Below are positions 27,710 through 37,028 of a stretch of DNA of 64,000 bases, in pieces. Every line of letters begins with the position of its first letter. The first letter of the stretch is position 1. Below the pieces are notes generated by a model. That model saw nothing but the letters and a program-made list of their open reading frames with translations, ran no database searches and was not told the origin of the DNA. The position numbers were made by a program, and so were the translations under genes. The stretch lies in the NCBI RefSeq assembly GCF_008124865.1, contig NZ_VNHY01000002.1, positions 806,001-870,000 of the forward strand. The letters run 5' to 3'. Source of the stretch: Fodinibius salinus (GTDB taxonomy: Bacteria > Bacteroidota > Rhodothermia > Balneolales > Balneolaceae).

Positions 27710-30157
27710 ATGATTTCAGTTTTGCCTACATTTGCCGACATTGCTTTCCCCACAGCTGTACGCCAGCCGTTTACCTATAAACTGCCTCAAGAACTTCAGG
27801 AACAGGCAGGGGTAGGTAAACGCGTTTGGGTACCCTTACAAAAACACAAAGCGGTGGGGATGGTTGTAAATATTCATCATGAAAAGCCGGACTTCAATAC
27901 TCGTCCTGTTGAGCAAGTTTTGGATGAAGAATCCATTGTATCTGATGAGATTCTACAACTGACAAAATGGATGCATCGCTTTTATTACTGCGGATGGGGA
28001 GAGGTAATACAGGCTGCCCTGCCGCATGGACTTAATTTTTCATCCGAAGAACATCTTGAGGTTGGGATGGAACAATTACCCGCTCATCTCAATGAGAAGC
28101 AGGTGGAGATTGTCAGGCAGATTAAAGAAAAAGAATCCTATCCATTAAAAGAGGCCGAAAAGCGATGGGGAGATGGCATTATCGATCAGTTGGTTCGGCA
28201 AAAAGTGTTAGGAATATGGGAAAAGCCCATTCAAAAGACGGCTCCGAAGACAGAAAAGCTATGGATGTGGACCGACCTATCATCAGTTGAAGAAGCGCGT
28301 GATCTTGTATCGCAATACAAAGAAAACGACAACTTTTATAAATGGGTACAAGCCCTGGAGGTACTTACAGAAACGGAATTGCCGGAGTTCCAAAAAGACC
28401 TGACATCCCACAGCTTGTTGGAGTACTATACTTTGCAGCGGATTTCTGAAGAAAACTTAATTACTTTTGAAGAGGTAGAACGTAACAATCTAAGCATTCG
28501 GTATGAGTATAGCCCCGATCAGCTGCATACTCTTAATGAGGAGCAACAGCAGGCCTTTACCCAAATTACATCAGTATTGGATAAAGGTGAATTTGGCAGC
28601 TTTCTGCTTTACGGAGTTACCGGCAGCGGAAAAACTGAAGTATATATCCATGCTTTAAAACGGGCACTGGAACAGGGAAAGGGTGGACTTGTGCTGGTGC
28701 CCGAAATAAGTTTAACACCACAGATTGTAGAGCGATTTTATCAAATTTTTGGGGATGAAATTGCCGTGTTGCACAGTCGTCTGACAAACCGAGAGCGTTA
28801 TGATGCGTGGCGGTCATTGCAGCAGGGAGAAAAGAGTATAGCTATTGGGGCACGCTCAGCGGTATTTGCTCCTGTCCCAAATTTAGGAATCATTATAATC
28901 GATGAAGAGCACGATGCTTCTTATAAGCAAGAAGACCCGGCACCGCGATATCACGGTCGGGATGTGGCTATTATGCGTGCTCATATTAACGATGCAACAG
29001 TTGTAATGGGCTCGGCGACGCCGAGCATGGTATCATTGCAGGGGAGCCGAACTGGAAAAAGCAAACTGCTTACACTTGCCGAACGACCTTTGGATTCTAC
29101 CATGCCAGAGGTACAGGTGCTGGATCTAAAGCAGTACCGTTCAGCGATGCGGGGTCCTATTGCTGTACCTCTTTATCAGGCAACAAAAGAAGCACTTGCA
29201 GAAGATGAGCAGGCGATATTTTTATACAATCGTCGTGGCTTTTCTTCTTATCTGCAGTGCCAACATTGTGGTGAAATACCGGGATGTCCCAATTGTTCGG
29301 TAAGTCTGACATTTCACAAATCAAAAAAACAGCTGCGTTGTCATTACTGTGGATATTCGCAGCGGCAGCCCAGACAGTGCAGTGAATGTGGACATGAAGT
29401 GGTTACGGCTCAAGGCAGCGGCACACAGCAGCTTGAAGAGCAAATAACAGAATTGTTTCCGCATGCCGAAACGCTGCGCATGGACTTTGATACAACATCA
29501 GGTAAAAACGCACATGCCAATATTCTCAATGCCTTTGGGCGCAAAGAGGCAGATATTTTAGTAGGTACACAGATCGTGGGTAAAGGGCTTGATTTCCCGG
29601 ATGTGACGGTGGTGGGGGTTATTGATGCCGATACGGAGCTGGCCTTCCCATCTTTTCGGTCGGGGGAGCGTATGTATCAGTTGTTGAGCCAGGTAGCAGG
29701 ACGTTCGGGCCGGGCTGAAAAAGAAGGTAAAGTGTTTTTTCAAACATGGCAGCCCGATCACCCGGCAATACAAAAGGCCCAAAAGCATGATTATGAAGCT
29801 TTTGCGGAACAAGAACTTGACCAGCGAAAACAACTTCAGTACCCGCCTTTTTCGCGCATTATCCGTTTTATCTTTAAAGGGAAAAAAGAACGCAGGGTAC
29901 AACAGGTAGCACAGGTATTTACCGAAAGCCTCATCAAAGTATTAGGGCAATCCGGTCCGGTACTGGGTCCATCGCCTGCTGCTATTGGAAAAATGCAGAA
30001 TTATTATCGATGGGAGACATTTATCAAAATAAAACCCGGGAACGGAGCCGGTGCCATTGAGAAGCTTATTGATGACGTGTTTGATGATTATGACGAGCAT
30101 AAACCCCAAGGGGGGAGTTCTGTTCGAATTAATGTAAATGTAGATGCGCTGGAATAA
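27710..30157 (+). CDS. priA: Primosomal replication protein PriA (helicase)
   Basis: An 815-residue superfamily 2 helicase that reloads the replisome at stalled forks. It has an N-terminal DNA-binding region (FAYKL-type start, here PFTYKLPQEL), Walker A GVTGSGKT at about residue 302, and the DEEH box at about 398 with the following YKQEDPAPRYHGRDVA. Zinc-binding cysteine pairs fall between about 517 and 561 (CQHCG, CPNC, CHYCG, CSECG). The C-terminal helicase blocks are GTQIVGKGLDFPDV and QVAGRSGRAEKEG. Length and start are normal. It stands alone, with 128 bp before the next gene. Confidence 0.98.
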   Translation: MISVLPTFADIAFPTAVRQPFTYKLPQELQEQAGVGKRVWVPLQKHKAVGMVVNIHHEKPDFNTRPVEQVLDEESIVSDEILQLTKWMHRFYYCGWGEVIQAALPHGLNFSSEEHLEVGMEQLPAHLNEKQVEIVRQIKEKESYPLKEAEKRWGDGIIDQLVRQKVLGIWEKPIQKTAPKTEKLWMWTDLSSVEEARDLVSQYKENDNFYKWVQALEVLTETELPEFQKDLTSHSLLEYYTLQRISEENLITFEEVERNNLSIRYEYSPDQLHTLNEEQQQAFTQITSVLDKGEFGSFLLYGVTGSGKTEVYIHALKRALEQGKGGLVLVPEISLTPQIVERFYQIFGDEIAVLHSRLTNRERYDAWRSLQQGEKSIAIGARSAVFAPVPNLGIIIIDEEHDASYKQEDPAPRYHGRDVAIMRAHINDATVVMGSATPSMVSLQGSRTGKSKLLTLAERPLDSTMPEVQVLDLKQYRSAMRGPIAVPLYQATKEALAEDEQAIFLYNRRGFSSYLQCQHCGEIPGCPNCSVSLTFHKSKKQLRCHYCGYSQRQPRQCSECGHEVVTAQGSGTQQLEEQITELFPHAETLRMDFDTTSGKNAHANILNAFGRKEADILVGTQIVGKGLDFPDVTVVGVIDADTELAFPSFRSGERMYQLLSQVAGRSGRAEKEGKVFFQTWQPDHPAIQKAQKHDYEAFAEQELDQRKQLQYPPFSRIIRFIFKGKKERRVQQVAQVFTESLIKVLGQSGPVLGPSPAAIGKMQNYYRWETFIKIKPGNGAGAIEKLIDDVFDDYDEHKPQGGSSVRINVNVDALE

Positions 30158-30248
30158 TGTGTACCTCGTATATATTAAAAAATAGGTAATCCCCACTACT
30201 GAATATCGTAGCTGAAACTTGCATTCCGTACAATAAATTCGATTATTG

Positions 30249-30270
30249 TAACCATTAACAGCTATGGTTA
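30249..30270. promoter_or_regulatory. Inverted repeat before the ligase-CBS gene
   Basis: TAACCAT (30249-30255) and ATGGTTA (30264-30270) form a 7-bp inverted repeat with an 8-base spacer, ending 15 bp before the start codon. It may be an operator or a leader hairpin. No regulator can be named. Confidence 0.3.
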
Positions 30271-30285
30271 ACCAAATTTTCATTT

Positions 30286-32229
30286 ATGGGTGAAGCAAGG
30301 GTAAAATTAGCCGACAGCCAGGAGGAAGTTCAGCAGTTTATGAAGTATGTGCTGAAAGACCTGCGGGCGATGGATCGTATGTTGGAAGAGGATGATTGGT
30401 TCGAGACAGACCCTATCCGTATTGGAGCCGAGCAGGAACTTTGCTTGGTCGATCAGCATGCCAAAGCTTGGCCCAAGGCAATGGAAATTTTGGATCAGCT
30501 GCAGGACGGTGATAATAGCCCATATACTACGGAGTTTGCTAAATTTAATTTGGAGATTAATCTTAGTCCGCTCGAATTTACCGGTGATTGCTTATCGCAG
30601 ATGGAAGAAAATTTGCAGGGCCATATTGATGAAGTGCGTTCTGTAACGGAAGAAATGGGTGGAGAGCTATTGTTGACAGGCATTCTGCCAACAATTAGAA
30701 AGATGGATGTGGATTTAAAGAACTTGACTCCATTGCAACGGTATCGTGCGCTATGCGAAGCGATCAACAAGCTGCGCAGCGAAAATTTCGATCTCCGCAT
30801 CCAGGGAATGGACGAACTGCTGATGAAGTTTGATTCTCCCCTTCTTGAGGCTTGTAATACTGGTTTCCAGGTGCACTTGCAGGTTGGTCCCGATGAGTTT
30901 GTGCCCAAGTATAATATTGCTCAGTTGATAACGGCTCCTGTATTGGCATGTACAGTCGGTTCACCCATCTTGTTTGGCAAACGGCTTTGGAATGAAACAC
31001 GTATTGCACTTTTTCAACAATCTGTCGATACACGTACTGTGGGTGATCACCTGCGTGAAAGCAGTCCACGGGTAACATTTGGTAATAAATGGGTGGATGA
31101 AAGTATCCTCGAAATATTCCAAGAAGATACTGCACGTTACCGCGTGATGCTGAGTTCTGAGGTAACTGAAGATGTGGGAAAGTTGTTGGATGAAGGCACG
31201 CCACCGGCTCTTAAAGCTCTGCAGGTTCATAACGGAACGGTGTATCGATGGAATCGACCCTGTTACGGTGTCATCGACGGGAAGGCACATCTGCGGATAG
31301 AAAATCGTGTATTTCCGTCTGGTCCCACGGTCACTGATGAAATGGCGAACTCCGCTTTTTGGCTGGGGCTCATGAATCAGATGGAGGAGTATTATCCGAA
31401 TGTATCCGAGAAAATGGACTTTGATGATGCGCGTATGAACTTTGTGGCTGCCTCTAAGCTGGGGTTGGATACCAAGTTTCGTTGGTTTGGTGATAAGCGT
31501 GTCAATGCTGTTGATTTAATTACGGAGGAGCTGCTGCCTATTGCACGTGAAGGACTTGAAAAGGCAGATATTATTGATCAGGATATTACGGAATATCTCG
31601 AAATTATTGAGGAGCGGGTTACCGCGGGTCAGACTCCTTCTTATTGGATGCTTAATAATTATGCCTCACTGATGAAAGAGCATGATTCCAAAGAACAGAC
31701 GCTGGCAGCTATTACTACGGCCATGATCAAAAATCAGAAAAAAGGAGAGCCGGTGCATAAATGGGGACGAGCACGTATGGAAGACTTGGAGCATTGGAAG
31801 CCTTCGAGCCTGATTGTGGAAGAGTTTATGACAACTGACCTGTTTACAGTACAAAAAGATGATATTTTAGAATTTGTAGCAAATCTGATTGACTGGCGCA
31901 GCATACGGTATGTGCCGGTAGAGAATGATAAAAAGCACTTGGTGGGGCTTGTTACCATGCGAATGCTTTTTAATGAATACAGCAATGCCGTTAACCATGA
32001 TGAAGAGGTCGTGCAGTCGGTCGAAGATTTTATGATCAAGAACCCGATTACTGTACATCCCGAGGCATCGATTATGGAGGCGATGGAAATAATGGATAGC
32101 CAACAAATTGGATGCTTGCCGGTAGTAAAAAATAACAGATTAGTTGGAATTATTACCGAGCAAAATTACATGACAACAGTAGCACGGCTACTTAAACAAT
32201 TACATGCGAACGATACATCTGATGAATGA
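30286..32229 (+). CDS. GCS2-type carboxylate-amine (glutamate-cysteine) ligase fused to a CBS pair
   Basis: A 647-residue fusion. Residues about 25-450 carry glutamate-cysteine ligase 2 features: IGAEQELCLVD with the metal-binding glutamates, TTEFAKFNLEINLSP, GFQVHLQV and SPILFGKRLWNETR. Residues about 507-562 and 579-637 are two CBS repeats (FMTTDLFTVQKDD with HLVGLVTM; FMIKNPITVHPEAS with LVGIITEQNY), which usually bind adenine nucleotides and gate an enzyme. The family joins an amino acid to an amine or Cys using ATP; gamma-glutamylcysteine synthesis is possible but not proven. It overlaps the next gene, a deacylase-like enzyme, by 8 bp, so the two are translationally coupled. Confidence 0.9.
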   Translation: MGEARVKLADSQEEVQQFMKYVLKDLRAMDRMLEEDDWFETDPIRIGAEQELCLVDQHAKAWPKAMEILDQLQDGDNSPYTTEFAKFNLEINLSPLEFTGDCLSQMEENLQGHIDEVRSVTEEMGGELLLTGILPTIRKMDVDLKNLTPLQRYRALCEAINKLRSENFDLRIQGMDELLMKFDSPLLEACNTGFQVHLQVGPDEFVPKYNIAQLITAPVLACTVGSPILFGKRLWNETRIALFQQSVDTRTVGDHLRESSPRVTFGNKWVDESILEIFQEDTARYRVMLSSEVTEDVGKLLDEGTPPALKALQVHNGTVYRWNRPCYGVIDGKAHLRIENRVFPSGPTVTDEMANSAFWLGLMNQMEEYYPNVSEKMDFDDARMNFVAASKLGLDTKFRWFGDKRVNAVDLITEELLPIAREGLEKADIIDQDITEYLEIIEERVTAGQTPSYWMLNNYASLMKEHDSKEQTLAAITTAMIKNQKKGEPVHKWGRARMEDLEHWKPSSLIVEEFMTTDLFTVQKDDILEFVANLIDWRSIRYVPVENDKKHLVGLVTMRMLFNEYSNAVNHDEEVVQSVEDFMIKNPITVHPEASIMEAMEIMDSQQIGCLPVVKNNRLVGIITEQNYMTTVARLLKQLHANDTSDE

Positions 32230-33175
32230 AGCTTTAGCAAAAGATAGCAAATCTGACGTTTCAGAGGAACGGATTATTGGATCTATAGAAGGACTTCAGC
32301 CCGGCCCAACTGTAATTGTGCTGGGGGGCGTGCATGGCAATGAGCCGGCGGGAGTGCGGGCTATCTCCAGTGTATTAGATACACTCAAAGATGTTGAATC
32401 GCCCATCCGCGGGCAACTGTTGGCGCTGCGGGGCAATATTAAAGCACTCGAACAAAATGTGCGATATATTGATGAGGATATGAACCGTATCTGGTTCCCG
32501 TCTATCCTGCAAGACATTCGAAATACACCGGAATCACAGCTGCAGTCGAGCGAGCGCAGGGAGGTTAAACAGCTGCTTTCGGTTTTGGATGATATCAACA
32601 ACCAATCTGAGAGCCCCGTTATTTTAGCTGATATTCATACTTTTTCGGCTGAGGGCTGGATGTTTACTATCACCAGCTCAGACCCCCGGCAGCGAAAACT
32701 GCTGTCCAATCTGCATGTACCTATGGTGTTTGGGATTGAGAAAACACTTCGCGGTACGGCGTTGGGCTATTATCAGAAGCAGGGATTTATATCATTTGGG
32801 CTGGAGGGTGGTCAGCATACCAACGATATGACGGCCTATAATACTACGGCATCGCTAATGTTGTTGCTACAGGCAGTGGGCTGTATTGAAGAGCAGTATG
32901 TTGATGAGTTGAAGGAATATGAAAAGCACCTACAGTCGCACACAAAATATTTACCGACAGAGACTAAGCTTATTTATCAGCATATTATAGAGCCCGGTGA
33001 TGAGTTTCGGATGCGGCCCGGCTACAAGAATTTTCAGCATATCAAAAAAGGAGAGTGGCTGGCTAGCGACAAGGATGGTAAAATTATTGCCGATTGTGAT
33101 GGCTATATCCTGATGCCCCTTTATCAGGATCAGGGCGATGACGGTTTTTTCATCATTATTGAGCACGAGGGGTAA
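32222..33175 (+). CDS. Succinylglutamate desuccinylase/aspartoacylase-family hydrolase
   Basis: A 317-residue zinc hydrolase of the AstE/AspA family (M14-like fold) from the ATG at 32222; an ATG at 32204 is also in frame but lies deeper in the upstream gene. Zinc ligands fit GGVHGNEPAG (His and Glu) and DIHTFSAEG (His), with a catalytic Glu in FGLEGGQH. Family members remove N-acyl groups from amino acids or cleave related amides. Its start ATGAATGA overlaps the stop of the ligase-CBS gene by 8 bp, which suggests the pair makes and breaks, or transfers, the same amide. Substrate unknown. Confidence 0.9.
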   Translation: MNEALAKDSKSDVSEERIIGSIEGLQPGPTVIVLGGVHGNEPAGVRAISSVLDTLKDVESPIRGQLLALRGNIKALEQNVRYIDEDMNRIWFPSILQDIRNTPESQLQSSERREVKQLLSVLDDINNQSESPVILADIHTFSAEGWMFTITSSDPRQRKLLSNLHVPMVFGIEKTLRGTALGYYQKQGFISFGLEGGQHTNDMTAYNTTASLMLLLQAVGCIEEQYVDELKEYEKHLQSHTKYLPTETKLIYQHIIEPGDEFRMRPGYKNFQHIKKGEWLASDKDGKIIADCDGYILMPLYQDQGDDGFFIIIEHEG

Positions 33176-33185
33176 CATTTTTTAT

Positions 33186-33193
33186 TATCTTTG
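33186..33193 (+). promoter_or_regulatory. scpB: TAnnTTTG promoter box before scpB
   Basis: TATCTTTG matches the Bacteroidetes -7 consensus and lies 41 bp before the scpB ATG, in the 58-bp gap after the deacylase gene. It suggests scpB-rluB has its own promoter. Confidence 0.45.
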
Positions 33194-33233
33194 GGGTGTA
33201 GATTCCAAATAAAAATAGCAAAGGCAGTTGGTT

Positions 33234-34046
33234 ATGGAAGATTATCAATTTGTTGATGGTACGCGGCTTTCATCGGTTATTGAGTCGCTTATCTTTGCCA
33301 GCCCAGAACCGATATCAGAGCAAAAAATTTGTGAAGTCATTGCTAAAGGTGAAGAGAATCTCGGTTTGGAGACTGACGCTATTGCTCCTTTTGTTGAAAA
33401 GCTGAATCAACGCTATGAAGAAAACGGTTTGGCTTTTCGGATAGCAAATGTAGGCGGGGGATATACCTTCTCTACGCGCAAGCGCTTTGATCCCTGGCTT
33501 AGTATATTTCAGCACGAAAATGCCTATCGAAAGCTATCACAGTCGGCTATTGAAACACTTGCAATTGTAGCCTATAAGCAGCCGGTGACCAAGCCTGAGG
33601 TGGATGATATTCGTGGTGTAGATTCAGGATATATTCTGCGCCAGCTGCTTGAAAAGGTGTTAGTTGAAGTATCCGGCCGCCTGGATGCACCCGGAAAGCC
33701 TCTGTTATATGAGACTACCCAACACTTTTTAAAACACTTTGGCATTAATTCTATTGACGAGTTGCCCAAACCTCGCGAAATTGAAGAAATTCTCAGAGAT
33801 GATGACATGGCCGAACACCGGCAGTTCCTGTTTGATCGTCAGCTCGAACTTAAGGATTTGCAAGAAAAAGTGGATGATGAGGATACGGCCGAGACGGCGC
33901 TTTCATTGATTGAAGCCGTTGAAGATATGGATGAGGAAGAGGTGCCGGATTTGGAGGAATATACCGCCGAAGAGCTGCTACTTGATGAAGACCAAGAAGA
34001 ACAGGAAGAATCACAATCTGATACAAACAGTACTGAAGAAGAATAA
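33234..34046 (+). CDS. scpB: Segregation and condensation protein B
   Basis: A 270-residue protein from the ATG at 33234 (MEDYQFVDG). ScpB dimers bind ScpA and Smc in the condensin complex that organises chromosomes. Two winged-helix domains span residues about 10-180; the family block LSQSAIETLAIVAYKQPVTKPEVDDIRGVDS is clear (read here in short pieces: ETLAIVAYKQPVT, EVDDIRGVDS). The C-terminal 90 residues are strongly acidic (many Glu and Asp) and probably disordered. The rluB gene follows after 4 bp, a common scpB-rluB arrangement. The scpA gene is not in the window. Confidence 0.95.
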   Translation: MEDYQFVDGTRLSSVIESLIFASPEPISEQKICEVIAKGEENLGLETDAIAPFVEKLNQRYEENGLAFRIANVGGGYTFSTRKRFDPWLSIFQHENAYRKLSQSAIETLAIVAYKQPVTKPEVDDIRGVDSGYILRQLLEKVLVEVSGRLDAPGKPLLYETTQHFLKHFGINSIDELPKPREIEEILRDDDMAEHRQFLFDRQLELKDLQEKVDDEDTAETALSLIEAVEDMDEEEVPDLEEYTAEELLLDEDQEEQEESQSDTNSTEEE

Positions 34047-34050
34047 TTAT

Positions 34051-34830
34051 ATGAGTAATAGACAAGAGCCATCGCACGCGATTGATCAGAATTACAGCAA
34101 AGAAGAAGACATCCGCCTGAATAAATATATTGCCCACTGTGGATTTTGTTCACGTCGTGATGCGGACGACTATATTGCTGCCGGAAAAGTGGAAGTTAAT
34201 GGAGAGGTCGTCACCCAAATGGGAGTTAAAGTCAAACGGTCGGATAAGGTTGTGGTAGAAGGGCAGGCACTAAACTTGGAAAATTTCGTTTATATCCTGC
34301 TTAATAAGCCTAAAGATACTATTACTACCACTGACGATCCCCGCGGGCGCGACACGGTGATGGATAAGATAGAAGAGGCGACTGATAAGCGAGTTTATCC
34401 AGTGGGACGCCTCGATCGGCACACCATGGGACTCTTGCTGTTAACGAACGACGGAGATCTGGCCAACCGGCTCATGCATCCCAGCTACGAGGTGCGCAAG
34501 ACATATGAAGTGGAATCTGAACCTGGTTTAAAGGGAGATGAGCTTGATCAGTTGGCAAGGGGTATTGAGCTTGAAGATGGTCCTGTAAAGGCACAATCAT
34601 TGCAAGCCACCCCCAATGGGTTTGTGCTCTCCATCTTTGAAGGTCGTAATCGGCTGGTGCGGCGAATGGTTGAGTATTTCGGATCTTCGGTAACAAAGTT
34701 AAAACGTATTGATTATGCCGGTTTGACGCTCGAGGGGGTAAAAATGGGACGTTGGCGTTATCTCAAAAAAGGAGAAATAAACGCACTGCGAAAAATGGTA
34801 AAACTAAATGCATTGAACTTTGAAGGATAA
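34051..34830 (+). CDS. rluB: Pseudouridine synthase, RluB/RsuA family
   Basis: A 259-residue enzyme that isomerises uridine in 23S (RluB) or 16S (RsuA) rRNA. I take the ATG at 34051, four bases after the scpB stop codon; a longer frame back to 33910 overlaps scpB and gives non-homologous residues. It has an N-terminal S4 RNA-binding domain (RLNKYIAHCGFCSRRDADDYI, in pieces), then the catalytic domain with GRLDRHTMGLLLLTNDG, where the Asp of GRLD is the nucleophile, and EGRNRLVRRM near the end. RluB is the more usual scpB partner. Confidence 0.95.
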   Translation: MSNRQEPSHAIDQNYSKEEDIRLNKYIAHCGFCSRRDADDYIAAGKVEVNGEVVTQMGVKVKRSDKVVVEGQALNLENFVYILLNKPKDTITTTDDPRGRDTVMDKIEEATDKRVYPVGRLDRHTMGLLLLTNDGDLANRLMHPSYEVRKTYEVESEPGLKGDELDQLARGIELEDGPVKAQSLQATPNGFVLSIFEGRNRLVRRMVEYFGSSVTKLKRIDYAGLTLEGVKMGRWRYLKKGEINALRKMVKLNALNFEG

Positions 34831-34844
34831 TACTTTTTGATTTT

Positions 34845-35720
34845 ATGATGGATTTTGGGACACAAAAGAAATCAGGTGCGATATCATCCACAGAAGGATT
34901 ACCTATTTATTATGATTGTCACCTGCCGGAAGAATACTCCGAAAAGTCATTGCCTGTTATCATTTTCGTACATGGTTTTAAAGGATTTAAGGATTGGGGG
35001 GCATTTTCTGAAGGTTGTGCCTTTCTTAGTTCTGCTGGTTTTGCCGTGGTGGCGATTAATTTTTCGCTGAATGGTGTAGGCGAAAGTATGAGCGAATTTG
35101 ATGAGTTGGATCGGTTTTCGCGCGAAACTTTTAGCCAGGACCTTGATGATCTGGGATCTGTAATCAAAGCCATTAAAGATGGAGAGATTAATAGTGGTAA
35201 GGCAGTGTTAAAATCGGATAGCATAGGGTTGATTGGCCACTCCCGTGGTGGACATACCGCAGTGACGGCAGCCGCTGAATACCCTGAAATATCCTGTCTG
35301 GTTACGTGGTCGGCAGTAGCAAATTATAACGAACGCTGGAGCGAAGAAATGATTACTGATTGGGAATCAAAAGGCGTAACGGAAATCAAAAATGGCCGCA
35401 CTGGTCAAATGATGCCGTTGAAAAAAGTGGTTTATGATGATGCTCAAGCGAACGCTGATAGATTAATGGCTGATAACCGGGCAGGCGAACTGGCAATTCC
35501 GGCAATGTTTATCCACTCAAAAGGGGATGAAGCTGTATCTTATAATAATGCAGAAAAATTGTATCAAAGCTGTTCATCAAATAAGAGAGAACTGGTGCTT
35601 ATCCCGGATTCCGGACATACTTTTGATACCGCTCATCCGTTTGAGGAAGATGATTTCCCCGAAGCGTTTCAGCAGGTATTGCGCCGCACCAAGCAGTGGT
35701 TTACGGATAATTTATTGTAA
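34845..35720 (+). CDS. Alpha/beta hydrolase (dienelactone-hydrolase-like)
   Basis: A 291-residue cytoplasmic hydrolase. It shows an N-terminal strand pair, the oxyanion segment VIFVHGFKGFKDWGAF, the nucleophile elbow GHSRGGH, an acid region in FIHSKGDEAV and the catalytic His in IPDSGHTFD. The order matches the esterase/lipase and BAAT-type branch of the superfamily. Substrate unknown. It follows rluB by 14 bp, so it probably shares the transcript, although no functional link to rRNA modification is evident. It is convergent with the frameshifted propeller lipoprotein. Confidence 0.92.
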   Translation: MMDFGTQKKSGAISSTEGLPIYYDCHLPEEYSEKSLPVIIFVHGFKGFKDWGAFSEGCAFLSSAGFAVVAINFSLNGVGESMSEFDELDRFSRETFSQDLDDLGSVIKAIKDGEINSGKAVLKSDSIGLIGHSRGGHTAVTAAAEYPEISCLVTWSAVANYNERWSEEMITDWESKGVTEIKNGRTGQMMPLKKVVYDDAQANADRLMADNRAGELAIPAMFIHSKGDEAVSYNNAEKLYQSCSSNKRELVLIPDSGHTFDTAHPFEEDDFPEAFQQVLRRTKQWFTDNLL

Positions 35721-35726
35721 TAATAT

Positions 35727-35877
35727 TTACAGTTCGATTAGGTAGCGCCGGATGATGTTCCCCTTTGTTTCGCTTCGATGGATGGTATATACCGTCTTCC
35801 CACGGATCTGCTCGATACTATCTTCTTCGGGCAAGGTGGATTTACCGACTGGACCACTGTTTAAATCCACTACAACT
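35727..35877 (-). pseudogene. Frameshifted C-terminal tail of the propeller lipoprotein
   Basis: Downstream of the premature stop, the reverse strand continues in another frame with VVVDLNSGPVGKSTL, EEDSIEQIRGKTVY and TIHRSETKGNIIRRYLIEL before TAA at 35727. This is the expected C-terminal end of a 6-bladed propeller protein of this type. A single missing base near 35873-35877 (AAGTT where AAGGTT would keep the frame) accounts for the break. It may be a natural mutation or an assembly error. Confidence 0.8.
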
Positions 35878-36868
35878 TATTTAGGTTGTCCTTCTTAGTT
35901 TCATCCGTTTTGAGCCAGATATGGTCTTGGGTAGCCCATACATCAAGATAGAGTGGTTTATATTCACTCACTCTCGCTTCGATATTCGATCGTATTTTTC
36001 GGTCCACATGGTCAAGTGCATAATCTAAATCATCATCTCTCACCGGTCGCTTTTTGATGGGTAGCGGTATGCGGTTTTTAAGCCGTTGGTTTTGGTCATA
36101 AACGAAAAGAGCACTGCTGTCTGGTCGAGCAACGAGAAAGGATCCATCTTCAAGCATTGTAAAATGATCATTATATCGATAAGGAACACGATAAGCTCGA
36201 ATCATTTTATTATCCTTTGTAAAGTGATAGGTCCCTTCTTTTAATAATAGTAATGAATCAGTGACAATATCTCCCTCAAGATTAGTGGTCACTAACCTAG
36301 TTTTTTTGTATTCGTTAGCATTTTTTGTGGCGTCTTGGATGTTTGTTAACCAATTGTTGATTCTGGCATAATAGGTAGAGTCTGATTTCTGGGCTAAAAT
36401 TTCAGCGTTTTTCTCTTTGTTGTCTTCTGTAACTGTTGAACGTACAAACTGATAGACTCCATTATTTCCCTGTGCAAAATATTTTTTTTGCGCGGATTGT
36501 TGATTCGTCACCAATAGGGTATCAGAGCGGAAGCTCTGCATTGAAAAGTATTGCGCCAGTTCTCCCGGTCCGCCTCCCTTTTGAGCCACTGTAGCCACAA
36601 AATTGCCTTCACTATCAAACTGGCTAATGCTCGTGCTTGCCCCGTCAGATACGATTATATCACCCTCTGAATTAACAAAAAGGTCTCTTAGTCGGCCCGG
36701 CAAAAACTGTTCACTTTCCCCGATTTCTAAAGTAGTTTTAAAATCTACTTTTTTAAGATCAGTATAATTTATTTTTTGTTCCCCGGTAGAAGAACTGCAG
36801 CTTGTGATAAGGAATACTAAGGAGATGTAAAGAAAATTACGAATAGTCATAAATTGTTTTGGATTCAT
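35870..36868 (-). CDS. 6-bladed beta-propeller lipoprotein (C-terminus frameshifted)
   Basis: A 332-residue reading frame with a signal peptide and lipobox ITSC (lipid Cys about residue 24, counting from MNPKQF; the second ATG, MTIRNF, is an equally good start). NHL or BF3164-like propeller blades are visible (LRDLFVNSEGDIIVSDGAS, then FDSEGNFVATVAQKGGGPGEL). The frame stops early in KDNLNKL, and the last about 48 residues are in a second frame downstream. The family is common in Bacteroidota as surface or periplasmic lipoproteins of unknown role. With the frameshift the protein lacks its last blade strand and may be non-functional. Confidence 0.85.
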   Translation of the reverse strand: MNPKQFMTIRNFLYISLVFLITSCSSSTGEQKINYTDLKKVDFKTTLEIGESEQFLPGRLRDLFVNSEGDIIVSDGASTSISQFDSEGNFVATVAQKGGGPGELAQYFSMQSFRSDTLLVTNQQSAQKKYFAQGNNGVYQFVRSTVTEDNKEKNAEILAQKSDSTYYARINNWLTNIQDATKNANEYKKTRLVTTNLEGDIVTDSLLLLKEGTYHFTKDNKMIRAYRVPYRYNDHFTMLEDGSFLVARPDSSALFVYDQNQRLKNRIPLPIKKRPVRDDDLDYALDHVDRKIRSNIEARVSEYKPLYLDVWATQDHIWLKTDETKKDNLNKL

Positions 36869-37028
36869 TGAATTTACACCATTTTATAATAAAAAAATAT
36901 TACTATCAAGTTAGTAAGGAAGGTGTTATCTATTCATTTATTTGCAATAATGAATAGCTGCACTTTTCGTTATAAGACCGTATGAAAATGACACGAGAAT
37001 TATGAACGTATTAAATCACCAGATATAA

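Noticed and set aside
33910-34050. Longer N-terminus for the pseudouridine synthase
   Set aside because: This stretch codes for the acidic tail of ScpB in another frame; the ATG at 34051 directly follows the scpB stop codon.
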